A DNA stretch of 6,574 nt, taken from contig JAOAGU010000049.1 in NCBI GenBank assembly GCA_026415595.1, positions 1 through 6,574 on the forward strand. Direction: 5' to 3'. This document shows, piece after piece, positions 1-5,834 of this stretch. Source of the DNA: Thermodesulfovibrio sp. (lineage in GTDB: Bacteria; Nitrospirota; Thermodesulfovibrionia; Thermodesulfovibrionales; Thermodesulfovibrionaceae). The position numbers were made by a program, and so were the translations under genes. The notes below the pieces were generated by a model. It ran no database searches, was not told where the DNA came from, and saw only the letters and a list, made by a program, of their open reading frames with translations. The number at the start of each line of letters is the position of its first letter. Positions within the stretch are counted from its first letter, which is position 1.

Positions 1-341
1 ATGAGGGATAGCAATCCGTTTGAATCTTGCACTTTTATTGATATATCATCTGCTAAGTTTATATCAGTTCCGTTAAGAGGAATATTTTTCATCTCTGGTA
101 AACCTTCAAGCTGAGGAATTATAATTTCTTTTGATGTAAACTGACCATTCAGCATCATGTATATGACAGTATCATAGGCAGACCTTGCTTTAAGCATAGC
201 TTCAGCTTTTGAGGTGAATGCTTGAGCAGTTTTTACATATTCTCTTACCAGCCAATTAAAGCCAATGGTGACAGTTAGTATGACCATTACGAGTAAAACC
301 ATAAGAAATGTGGCTGAGCCTCTATCGTTTATATATCTCAT
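1..341 (-). CDS. gspK: Type II secretion minor pseudopilin GspK, 3' part missing (cut by left edge)
   Basis: I read 113 codons of an open frame from an ATG at 341 to the left edge with no stop; the rest lies outside the window. The product begins MRYINDRGSATFLMVLLVMV. This is a short charged leader ending in Gly8, the prepilin-peptidase site, followed by a long hydrophobic helix. Mature position 5 is Leu13 instead of Glu, which is the hallmark of GspK among pseudopilins. Near residues 98-112 comes ISIKVQDSNGLLSL, matching the GspK pattern of a beta strand plus D-x-x-G-x-(I/L)-(N/S)-L. Family knowledge: GspK caps the pseudopilus tip with GspI and GspJ. Its start overlaps the end of gspJ by 20 bases. 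A CTTAGGA Shine-Dalgarno-like sequence at 355-361 is 13 bases upstream, rather far, so coupling to gspJ translation is likely. A full GspK is usually about 300 residues, so roughly two thirds are unseen. Confidence 0.85.
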   Translation of the reverse strand, partial: MRYINDRGSATFLMVLLVMVILTVTIGFNWLVREYVKTAQAFTSKAEAMLKARSAYDTVIYMMLNGQFTSKEIIIPQLEGLPEMKNIPLNGTDINLADDISIKVQDSNGLLSL

Positions 342-996
342 TGTAATATAGTTTTCCTAAGGAGTTTGTGTTTACTTTAAGTATCAATCTGTTTTGTCCC
401 TCTTCGGTTTCATAAGTTATCATTATAGCAGTTGGCAGATTTTTTTTCAATTTACTGTCAAAGTCTGAACTCCATTCATACTTTCTTTTCACAACATCAT
501 AGCCATAGTATTGAAAATCTATTGATTTAGCATTTCTTATGATTTGATAGGAGTATCCATTTTTGTATTTTTCAAATATAAAGTCATCATTTATCTTTTC
601 GTAGTCCTTTGTAATTACAGGAAGTTCATAGTATATAAGAGACTGTTTCCCTTCATTTTCTTCTTCTTTGATAACCCATGCCACAACAGGTGAATCGCCT
701 GCAAAGGCTGAAAGGGAAACATATGAAAATCCTTTATTGTTTCCAATAAAATAGGGAAACCAACCTTGTGTTGTTGTGTAAACATAATAATCAGTTGTCG
801 ATGCAATACTTTTGTCAAGCCATATTACTTTGGCATAGTCCCAAAAACTGAATCCTTTTTCAGCAAGAGTTTTATATTGCATCAAAGTCTGATTCAGTGC
901 CATTGCTCCAAAGGCAAGCATGGCTGTGAATATGGCAACTGCTACAATGACTTCTATTAATGTATATCCATTAGATTGGAGACGTGTCTGTACCAC
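322..996 (-). CDS. gspJ: Type II secretion minor pseudopilin GspJ
   Basis: The 224-residue protein starts with a type III (prepilin) signal. The leader MVQTRLQSNG is cleaved after Gly10, giving mature YTLIEVIVAVAIFTAML with the canonical Glu at mature position 5 (Glu15). The remainder is a soluble, beta-rich domain typical of GspJ. Segments that resemble the family are SPVVAWVIK (102-110), SIDFQYYGYD (158-167), EWSSDFD (174-180) and LPTAIMITYE (187-196). The length fits GspJ (about 190-240). Role from family knowledge: it forms the tip trimer with GspI and GspK that initiates pseudopilus assembly in the inner membrane. The start is GTG at 996. It is preferred because CAGGAG lies 11 bases upstream and no other start codon precedes the leader. 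It overlaps gspI by 26 bases and gspK by 20. Another GspJ/PilW-like minor pilin is possible, but the neighbours favour GspJ. Confidence 0.88.
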   Translation of the reverse strand: MVQTRLQSNGYTLIEVIVAVAIFTAMLAFGAMALNQTLMQYKTLAEKGFSFWDYAKVIWLDKSIASTTDYYVYTTTQGWFPYFIGNNKGFSYVSLSAFAGDSPVVAWVIKEEENEGKQSLIYYELPVITKDYEKINDDFIFEKYKNGYSYQIIRNAKSIDFQYYGYDVVKRKYEWSSDFDSKLKKNLPTAIMITYETEEGQNRLILKVNTNSLGKLYYNEIYKR

Positions 997-1399
997 TTAA
1001 AGATTTACTCCTGAAAACATTTACTTTGTAAGTCCTTATTAAATCCTTATATTCAAAGCTAAGAGTTACTTCATAAAGATAAAGTTCATGCATGGATGAT
1101 ACAGGTGCTTCACCAGTCATTGTAGCAGGTCTTGACTTGGAGAGAAGTTTAGCAGTCCAACTAAGCATCACACCATCTCCGAGCTCTTCTTTACCTGACT
1201 CTTTTTCAAAATCAAGAGTCCTTAAAAGAGCTGGTGTTTGGGATATCTTAAGAGCAATGGTGTTTGCTTTGTTTGCTCTGTCAAGATAATCAAAGCCCAA
1301 TCTAAAAAGATAGGCGCTTGCAGCTATACCTGCAGTAAGAATTACTCCTGCTATGAGTATGTCTATCGTTATGAATCCTTTGCTACTGTTTCTTTTCAT
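971..1399 (-). CDS. gspI: Type II secretion minor pseudopilin, GspI-like, with Asp at mature position 5
   Basis: From ATG 1399 the product has 142 residues. MKRNSSKG is a basic leader ending in Gly8, and the mature protein begins FITIDILIAGVILTAG, a hydrophobic helix. The residue at mature position 5 is Asp13 (codon GAC), where nearly all pseudopilins other than GspK carry Glu. The rest is a small domain ending in LYLYEVTLSFEYKDL and TYKVNVFRSK, compatible with the short beta-sheet domain of GspI. Assignment as GspI rests mainly on position between gspH and gspJ, size and pilin N-terminus; the domain itself is divergent. Family role: part of the I-J-K tip complex. An in-frame TTG at 1411 would add MRRL. 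A GGTGA at 8 bases supports TTG, whereas codon preference and a typical leader length support ATG, with GAGAAGG only 3 bases away. It overlaps gspH by 17 bases (29 from the TTG) and gspJ by 26. Confidence 0.75.
   Translation of the reverse strand: MKRNSSKGFITIDILIAGVILTAGIAASAYLFRLGFDYLDRANKANTIALKISQTPALLRTLDFEKESGKEELGDGVMLSWTAKLLSKSRPATMTGEAPVSSMHELYLYEVTLSFEYKDLIRTYKVNVFRSKSLSGTDTSPI
1008..1013 (-). promoter_or_regulatory. Ribosome-binding site deciding the GTG start of gspJ
   Basis: On the minus strand CAGGAG is followed by 11 bases and the GTG at 996. The spacing is at the long end but the match is good. No ATG or TTG lies between it and the prepilin leader, so it supports the GTG start. 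The site is inside the gspI coding region. Confidence 0.6.
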
Positions 1400-1793
1400 C
1401 AACCTTCTCAAGCCTTACTTCACCAAAAGGGGAGCTAATAATGAGTTTATAAACTTTATCATTAATCTTTATATTAATTTGTCCTCCTTCAGTTGTTCCA
1501 TTTTTAAAAAATTTGAAAGGTTGGTTTATAGTTATAAAAAGTTCATTGAATCTTTTTTTTTCATTGTTTACAACAATAGCTCCATCATTAGAGGAAATCT
1601 CAACAGGTTCACTATAAAGAAAACTTTCTCTTTTTAGAGATGATATATAAAGCATTACATCTTGGATTTTAAGTGAGTTTTTATAGTTTTCATAAAGTTC
1701 ATAGGAAATGGGGATTGTTACTGAAAACATTAGACCAAGTATGGCAATTACTATAAGTATTTCTATGAGAGTAAAACCTTCCTTGGAACGCAT
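1383..1793 (-). CDS. gspH: Type II secretion minor pseudopilin GspH
   Basis: This 136-residue pseudopilin has the leader MRSKEG, cleaved after Gly6, then mature FTLIEILIVIAILGLMFSVT with Glu at mature position 5 (Glu11). The C-terminal part has the GspH/FimT layout: a strand, then FFKNGTTEGGQINIKI (95-110), then KLIISSPFGEVRLEK (116-130), matching the family pattern of F-x-x-x-G-x-x-x-G-G followed by a closing G-x-V-R-L strand. Family role: GspH sits just below the I-J-K tip and links it to the GspG rod. The ATG at 1793 directly follows the gspF TAA at 1794-1796 with no gap and no convincing Shine-Dalgarno sequence, so translation probably depends on ribosomes finishing gspF. The stop lies inside gspI. 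At this divergence a FimT-type pilin cannot be excluded on sequence alone, but the Gsp neighbours make GspH the natural call. Confidence 0.85.
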   Translation of the reverse strand: MRSKEGFTLIEILIVIAILGLMFSVTIPISYELYENYKNSLKIQDVMLYISSLKRESFLYSEPVEISSNDGAIVVNNEKKRFNELFITINQPFKFFKNGTTEGGQINIKINDKVYKLIISSPFGEVRLEKVDEKKQ

Positions 1794-2993
1794 TTACAAT
1801 TTTATCATTCCCACGTTCATCACTGTTAGTATTAGAGAAATTATAATAAATCCAACGATTAATCCCATAAAAACAATTATTGTTGGTTCAAGAAGAACGA
1901 GGAATCTTCTGATTGTGTTTTTAAATCTATCATTAAATATTTGATAAAGCTCAAGAAATATTGTCTGAAGATTTCCACTTTCCTCGCCAACTCTTAGTAA
2001 ATTTGGAATTACATCGGGAAGTATGGCAATTTGAGAAAAAACATCGGCTATTCTCTTCCCCTTTTTTATCTCATTTATTGAGCCTGAAAGGGCATCCCTT
2101 AGTCTGCTGTCTTGAATTATCTCTGCTGAAAGTTTAACAGATTTTACAAAATCTACTCCACTTCTCAACATTGAATACATTGAATAGGAAAATCTTGAAA
2201 GTTCTAAATTAAAAAGTAAACTTTTAATTATTGGAATTCTGTTTGCGTAGGAAGAGAGTCCTTTAAACTGAATATTTATTATCCCATATTTTTTAAAAAT
2301 ATAAAGGAGTAAAATTAGGATTAGGAAAATAAAAAAGTTTTTTATGTTAAAAATACTAACTACGGCAAAGATGAATTTTGCTGGCAGAGGCATTTTCCCT
2401 GTAGTTTCAAATATGGCAAAAAATCTTGGTATTATAAAGTTAAACATAAAAAATAGAGTGACTATACTTGCAAGTATTAAGAAAAATGGATAGGTTAGAG
2501 AGTTAATTATTTCTCTTCTTAATTCAATCTGAAACTTCAAATAGTTTGCTACGTTTTCAAAGGCAGTAGATAAATTTCCTATTGACTCTCCTACATGAAC
2601 CATGCTTATAAAAAGTGGTGGAAAAAGTTTTCTCTCTTCTAAAGCCTGGGTTACGGGTTTACCTGATTTTATTTCTTGGTTTACAGCTTTTAGAACTTCC
2701 TTCAATTTTTCTTTTCTTGAAGAGGAGATTAAAAGATTAAGGGCATTATCAATTTTCATGCCTGAACGCAGGAGAATACTTAGTTGATTTGCTATATTGT
2801 AGAGATCTGAAATAGTTATGCCTTTTCTTAATATGTAACCATGTTTTTTTGTTATTTTTTCCTTTACATCAACTACAACAAAACCCTGTTCTTTAAGCCT
2901 TTGAATAACTTCCTTGGTGTCATTTGCCACAACAACTGTTTTTCTTTCAGAGCCAGAGGGTTCAAGGTAAGTACAGGCATACTCTTTTAACAT
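1794..2993 (-). CDS. gspF: Type II secretion inner-membrane platform protein GspF
   Basis: This 399-residue polytopic inner-membrane protein has the GspF/PilC duplicated architecture. An N-terminal cytoplasmic lead-in (about 1-60) begins MLKEYACTYLEPSG. The first T2SSF domain (about 62-190) contains LLRSGMKIDNAL and VGESIGNL (134-141). Membrane helices follow at about 169-192 and 206-234. The second T2SSF domain (about 264-390) repeats the pattern with MLRSGVDFVKSV and VGEESGNL (335-342), and a last membrane helix lies at about 372-394. Family role: it contacts GspE and GspL and transmits ATPase movement into pseudopilin extraction from the membrane. Length is typical (about 400). The ATG at 2993 overlaps the gspE stop by 7 bases, with AAGAGG 10 bases upstream. 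PilC of a type IV pilus is the main alternative, disfavoured by the flanking GspG, H, I, J and K genes. Confidence 0.95.
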   Translation of the reverse strand: MLKEYACTYLEPSGSERKTVVVANDTKEVIQRLKEQGFVVVDVKEKITKKHGYILRKGITISDLYNIANQLSILLRSGMKIDNALNLLISSSRKEKLKEVLKAVNQEIKSGKPVTQALEERKLFPPLFISMVHVGESIGNLSTAFENVANYLKFQIELRREIINSLTYPFFLILASIVTLFFMFNFIIPRFFAIFETTGKMPLPAKFIFAVVSIFNIKNFFIFLILILLLYIFKKYGIINIQFKGLSSYANRIPIIKSLLFNLELSRFSYSMYSMLRSGVDFVKSVKLSAEIIQDSRLRDALSGSINEIKKGKRIADVFSQIAILPDVIPNLLRVGEESGNLQTIFLELYQIFNDRFKNTIRRFLVLLEPTIIVFMGLIVGFIIISLILTVMNVGMIKL

Positions 2994-4657
2994 ACCCTGA
3001 GAACCTCTTCAACGGTTGATATGCCCTTGAGAACTTTTACTAAACCGTCTTCTCTTAGTGTTCTGAAGCTTCTTTTCTCTTTTAGATATCTTCTGAAGGA
3101 CTCAAGAGATTTTAACTTCAAAAAGCTTTCTTTAAGCTCGTCATCATATTCAAAAAGTTCGAAAATAGCAATTCTACCTCTGTAACCTGTATTAGCACAT
3201 TTAGGACATCCCTTCCCTCTTAGAGTTTTAGGCGTTTCTATCAGGCTATTCCACTTCTGAGTGATATTCTCTATATCATAGCTCTTCTTTATTTCATCAG
3301 AAAGTTTTTCATCATAACTGCAGTAGGGACAGTTTTTTCGCACTATTCTCTGGGCAATAATTCCTATTATTGAAGCATTTATGAGGTATTCCTCTATTCC
3401 CATTTCAACAAGCCTAAAGAGACTACTTGGTGCATCATTTGTATGGAGGGTACTTAAGACAAGATGTCCGGTAAGGGCAGAATGAATTGATATTTCAGCA
3501 GTTTCCCGGTCTCTTATTTCACCTACCATTACAATGTCGGGGTCATGTCTTAGTATGGACCTCAAAGCATTTGCAAAAGTAAGTCCAATTTCAGGTTTTA
3601 CCTGAATCTGATTTATTCCCTCAAGCTGATATTCAACAGGGTCTTCTATGGTTATAATCTTTCTGTCATCACTATTTAAATATGTTAGAACTGAATAAAG
3701 CGTAGTGGTTTTTCCTGAACCCGTTGGACCTGTAACAAGTAACATGCCATATGGATTTGAAATCAACTTTAAGACACTCTCTGTATGGTCCTTTTCCATC
3801 CCTAATGCTTTTATGTTAAAGGAGAGTTTTTCTCTATATAGGAGTCTCATTACAACTCCCTCTCCATGAATCATAGGAATTGTTGACACTCTTATATCAA
3901 GTAGGACAGATGATATGCGGGTTGTAAATTTCCCATCTTGTGGAAGTCTTCTTTCTGCTATGTTTAAATTTGATAATAGTTTCACTCTTGAAATAATAGC
4001 TCTTGTGAAGTTTTCTTCGAGTAATTCAATATCATGAAGTATTCCATCGATTCTGAATCTAACCCTACCTTTATTTTTATAGTTTTCAATATGGATATCT
4101 GTTGCTCTACTGTCAACGGCTTTGCTAAGCAGATTATTAAGATATTTAATTACTGGTGCCTCAAAAGCAAGTTCTGTAAGACGGTCTATGTCTTCGTCTA
4201 TATCCAGCGATGTTATATTCCTGTCTTCTTCGAAAACTAAATAACGTTTTAGGGCTTTAATTTTTTCCTCAGTGGTCAGAAATAATTTAATTTTAAATCC
4301 TGATTGATTTGTTATGTAGTTAAAGATTTCATAATTAAAAGGATCAAATGTGGCAATATGGAGTGTTTGTTCTTCTCCATCAAACTTTAAAGGGATTGTA
4401 TTTTTATTAATTAAGAAATTTAAATCAATCAGTTGGCTTAAACCATTTTTTATTGAGTTGTCTATTTCATAATTTTCAAGTATAGGAATATTTAGATAAG
4501 CTGCAAGAGCCTCAATTAATTGTTCTTCAGAGATTAAACCGAGATTTACAAGTACTTGTCCAAAGGGGATAGATAGCTCTTCTTTCAGTAAGTAAGCCCT
4601 TTTTAAATCATCTTCCTTAAGATTAAATTTTTCTCTTAGGAGTTCTTCAATTTTCAT
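2987..4657 (-). CDS. gspE: Type II secretion ATPase GspE
   Basis: This 556-residue cytoplasmic secretion ATPase powers pseudopilus assembly. The N-terminal domain (about 1-140) contains FGQVLVNLGLISEEQLIEAL (32-51), the usual T2SSE_N/MshEN-like fold that docks on the membrane platform. An N2 domain follows with DSRATDIHIE (182-191), RIDGIL (202-207) and ERRLPQDGK (235-243). The ATPase domain has Walker A GPTGSGKTT (310-318, Lys316), Asp box ITIEDPVEY (335-343), Walker B DIVMVGEIRD (374-383, Glu380) and His box TGHLVLSTLHTND (396-408). A zinc-binding cysteine tetrad is present: Cys443, Cys446, Cys484 and Cys487, followed by NTGYRGR. All catalytic motifs are intact. The ATG at 4657 overlaps the gspG stop in the ATGA arrangement, with only a weak Shine-Dalgarno sequence, implying coupling. 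PilB is the alternative; context makes GspE much more likely. Confidence 0.96.
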   Translation of the reverse strand: MKIEELLREKFNLKEDDLKRAYLLKEELSIPFGQVLVNLGLISEEQLIEALAAYLNIPILENYEIDNSIKNGLSQLIDLNFLINKNTIPLKFDGEEQTLHIATFDPFNYEIFNYITNQSGFKIKLFLTTEEKIKALKRYLVFEEDRNITSLDIDEDIDRLTELAFEAPVIKYLNNLLSKAVDSRATDIHIENYKNKGRVRFRIDGILHDIELLEENFTRAIISRVKLLSNLNIAERRLPQDGKFTTRISSVLLDIRVSTIPMIHGEGVVMRLLYREKLSFNIKALGMEKDHTESVLKLISNPYGMLLVTGPTGSGKTTTLYSVLTYLNSDDRKIITIEDPVEYQLEGINQIQVKPEIGLTFANALRSILRHDPDIVMVGEIRDRETAEISIHSALTGHLVLSTLHTNDAPSSLFRLVEMGIEEYLINASIIGIIAQRIVRKNCPYCSYDEKLSDEIKKSYDIENITQKWNSLIETPKTLRGKGCPKCANTGYRGRIAIFELFEYDDELKESFLKLKSLESFRRYLKEKRSFRTLREDGLVKVLKGISTVEEVLRVC

Positions 4658-5067
4658 TTAGCCCAATTTGTTATTGCTTTCTCATTTAATTGTCCGTCAG
4701 GACCTAAGGAATAAAGATCATAATTGCTACGTTCACCTGGATGTTTATATTGATATTCTTTACCCCAAGGATCCTTTGGAATTTGTCTTTTTGCAAGATA
4801 GGGACCTCGCCAATTTGGATCGTTACCATTGATTAGTTCATCAAGACTGTTCGGATATCTACCCATATCAAGCTTAAAAGCTTCAATAGCTGAAGATAAC
4901 ATCTCAATTTGAGCTTTTGCTATTTCTTCCTTTGATTTTTCATATCTACCAACGATGTTGGGAACAATTAAAGAGGCAATTAATCCTATTATTGCAACCA
5001 CTATGAGAATCTCAAGGAGAGTAAATCCTCGATTATTAATTTTTAATATTTTTTCCCTTTTTTTCAT
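4654..5067 (-). CDS. gspG: Type II secretion major pseudopilin GspG
   Basis: This 137-residue protein is the main subunit of the pseudopilus rod. The leader runs to Gly14 (NNRG) and the mature protein begins FTLLEILIVVAIIGLIASLI, with Glu at mature position 5 (Glu19). Signature GspG segments follow: AFKLDMGRYPNSLDELI (63-79), WRGPYLAKRQIPKDPWGKEY (86-105), and NYDLYSLGPDG (115-125). The C-terminus is short: after the Asp of LGPDG comes QLNEKAITNWAK, lacking the acidic Gly-rich calcium loop of proteobacterial GspG while keeping the terminal I-x-N-W. GspG is the first T2SS gene here, 17 bases after the Wzt-like gene, and carries the best ribosome-binding site in the window, as expected for the most abundant subunit. 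The ATG at 5067 is fixed by TGGAGG 7 bases upstream. Confidence 0.95.
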   Translation of the reverse strand: MKKREKILKINNRGFTLLEILIVVAIIGLIASLIVPNIVGRYEKSKEEIAKAQIEMLSSAIEAFKLDMGRYPNSLDELINGNDPNWRGPYLAKRQIPKDPWGKEYQYKHPGERSNYDLYSLGPDGQLNEKAITNWAK

Positions 5068-5074
5068 TTTTATA

Positions 5075-5080
5075 CCTCCA
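5075..5080 (-). promoter_or_regulatory. Strong ribosome-binding site of gspG
   Basis: On the minus strand the sequence reads TGGAGG, followed by seven A/T bases and the ATG at 5067. It is the closest match to the Shine-Dalgarno consensus among the junctions here. It sits entirely in the 17-base gap between the Wzt-like gene and gspG. It settles the gspG start and suggests that GspG is translated independently and more strongly than its neighbours, in keeping with its role as major pseudopilin. Confidence 0.85.
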
Positions 5081-5084
5081 AACT

Positions 5085-5834
5085 TTATTTTATAAAACTT
5101 GTCTCGTATTTTTCTATAACCTCTTCAACCTTTCCTATCATTTTTACTTGATGGTTTTCGAGCCATAATACTTTATCACAAATTTTTCTGACCGCATCCA
5201 TGTCATGAGAAACAAAAACAATTGTTACACCATCTTCTTTAAATTGGAGCATTTTTTTTATGCATTTTTTTTGAAAGGCAAAATCTCCAACTGCTAAAAC
5301 TTCATCGATTAGAAGAATATCTGGCTTTGCTGCAGTTACCACAGAAAAGCCGAGCCGTGCAATCATACCACTTGAATATGTTCTGATAGGCTGTTCAATA
5401 AAATCTCCTAATTCAGAGAATTCAATTATTTTTTCAATTTTATCTAAAATTTCTGATCTTGTAAAACCTAAAAGCAAGCCATTTAATATTATGTTTTCTC
5501 TACCAGTTAATTCTGGATGAAAACCTGAACCGAGCTCTAAGAGAGAAAAAACTTTTCCGTTTATCTTTATTTTTCCCTTAGTTGGTTTTATAACTCCTGC
5601 TATAAGACTTAAAATAGTACTTTTTCCTTCACCATTCCTGCCTATTATACCCAAGCTTTCACCTTTTTCAACGATAAAAGAAGCGTCTATAAGAGCTTGG
5701 AATTTTAAATTTTTAATTTCCTTAATTGCTGAATTAATATTGAAGAGAAAAGATTTAATTCCCCTACGAACTTGAGAGTAAATAGGATAATCTTTACTTA
5801 CATTTTCAAAAATTATCATGGCTCTGTCTGTCAC
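5085..5834 (-). CDS. wzt: ABC transporter ATPase for polysaccharide export, Wzt-like, short form
   Basis: This 249-residue ABC ATPase belongs to the Wzt/KpsT/TagH type. It shows Walker A GRNGEGKST (65-73), the family-specific SLLELGSGFHPELTGRENI (97-115) in the Q-loop region, signature YSSGMIARLGFS (153-164), Walker B DILLIDEVLAVGD (172-184) and H-loop SHD with His210. The N-terminal stretch NVSKDYPIYS is typical of the family. Role: it energises export of an undecaprenyl-linked glycan through the adjacent permease. It ends about ten residues after the last ABC element (VEEVIEKY), so it lacks the C-terminal carbohydrate-binding domain found in Wzt proteins that recognise a terminally modified O-antigen. 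Walker A has Glu where Ala or Ser is usual. The start is GTG at 5834, supported by TGAGG 7 bases upstream. It overlaps the permease stop by one base (TAGTG). An ATG at 5819 has no good ribosome site. Confidence 0.92.
   Translation of the reverse strand: MTDRAMIIFENVSKDYPIYSQVRRGIKSFLFNINSAIKEIKNLKFQALIDASFIVEKGESLGIIGRNGEGKSTILSLIAGVIKPTKGKIKINGKVFSLLELGSGFHPELTGRENIILNGLLLGFTRSEILDKIEKIIEFSELGDFIEQPIRTYSSGMIARLGFSVVTAAKPDILLIDEVLAVGDFAFQKKCIKKMLQFKEDGVTIVFVSHDMDAVRKICDKVLWLENHQVKMIGKVEEVIEKYETSFIK

Noticed and set aside
1353..1637. Plus-strand open frame of 94 codons
   Set aside because: It is antisense to gspH and gspI, which have clear pilin signatures; its translation is low-complexity and resembles no family.
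1708..1944. Plus-strand open frame of 78 codons
   Set aside because: It is the antisense shadow of the gspH start and gspF end, with an Ile/Thr-rich translation lacking any motif or plausible upstream site.
322..4657. A type IV pilus instead of a T2SS
   Set aside because: GspE and GspF resemble PilB and PilC, but the classic GspG C-terminal segments, the GspK N-terminus without Glu5 and the ordered H-I-J-K set identify a T2SS; no pilT or pilM-Q genes are seen.
5091..5096. TATAAA on the minus strand as a possible -10 box for gspG
   Set aside because: In such AT-rich DNA the match is expected by chance; the nearest -35-like TTGAAG is 28 bases away, and it falls inside the Wzt-like coding region.
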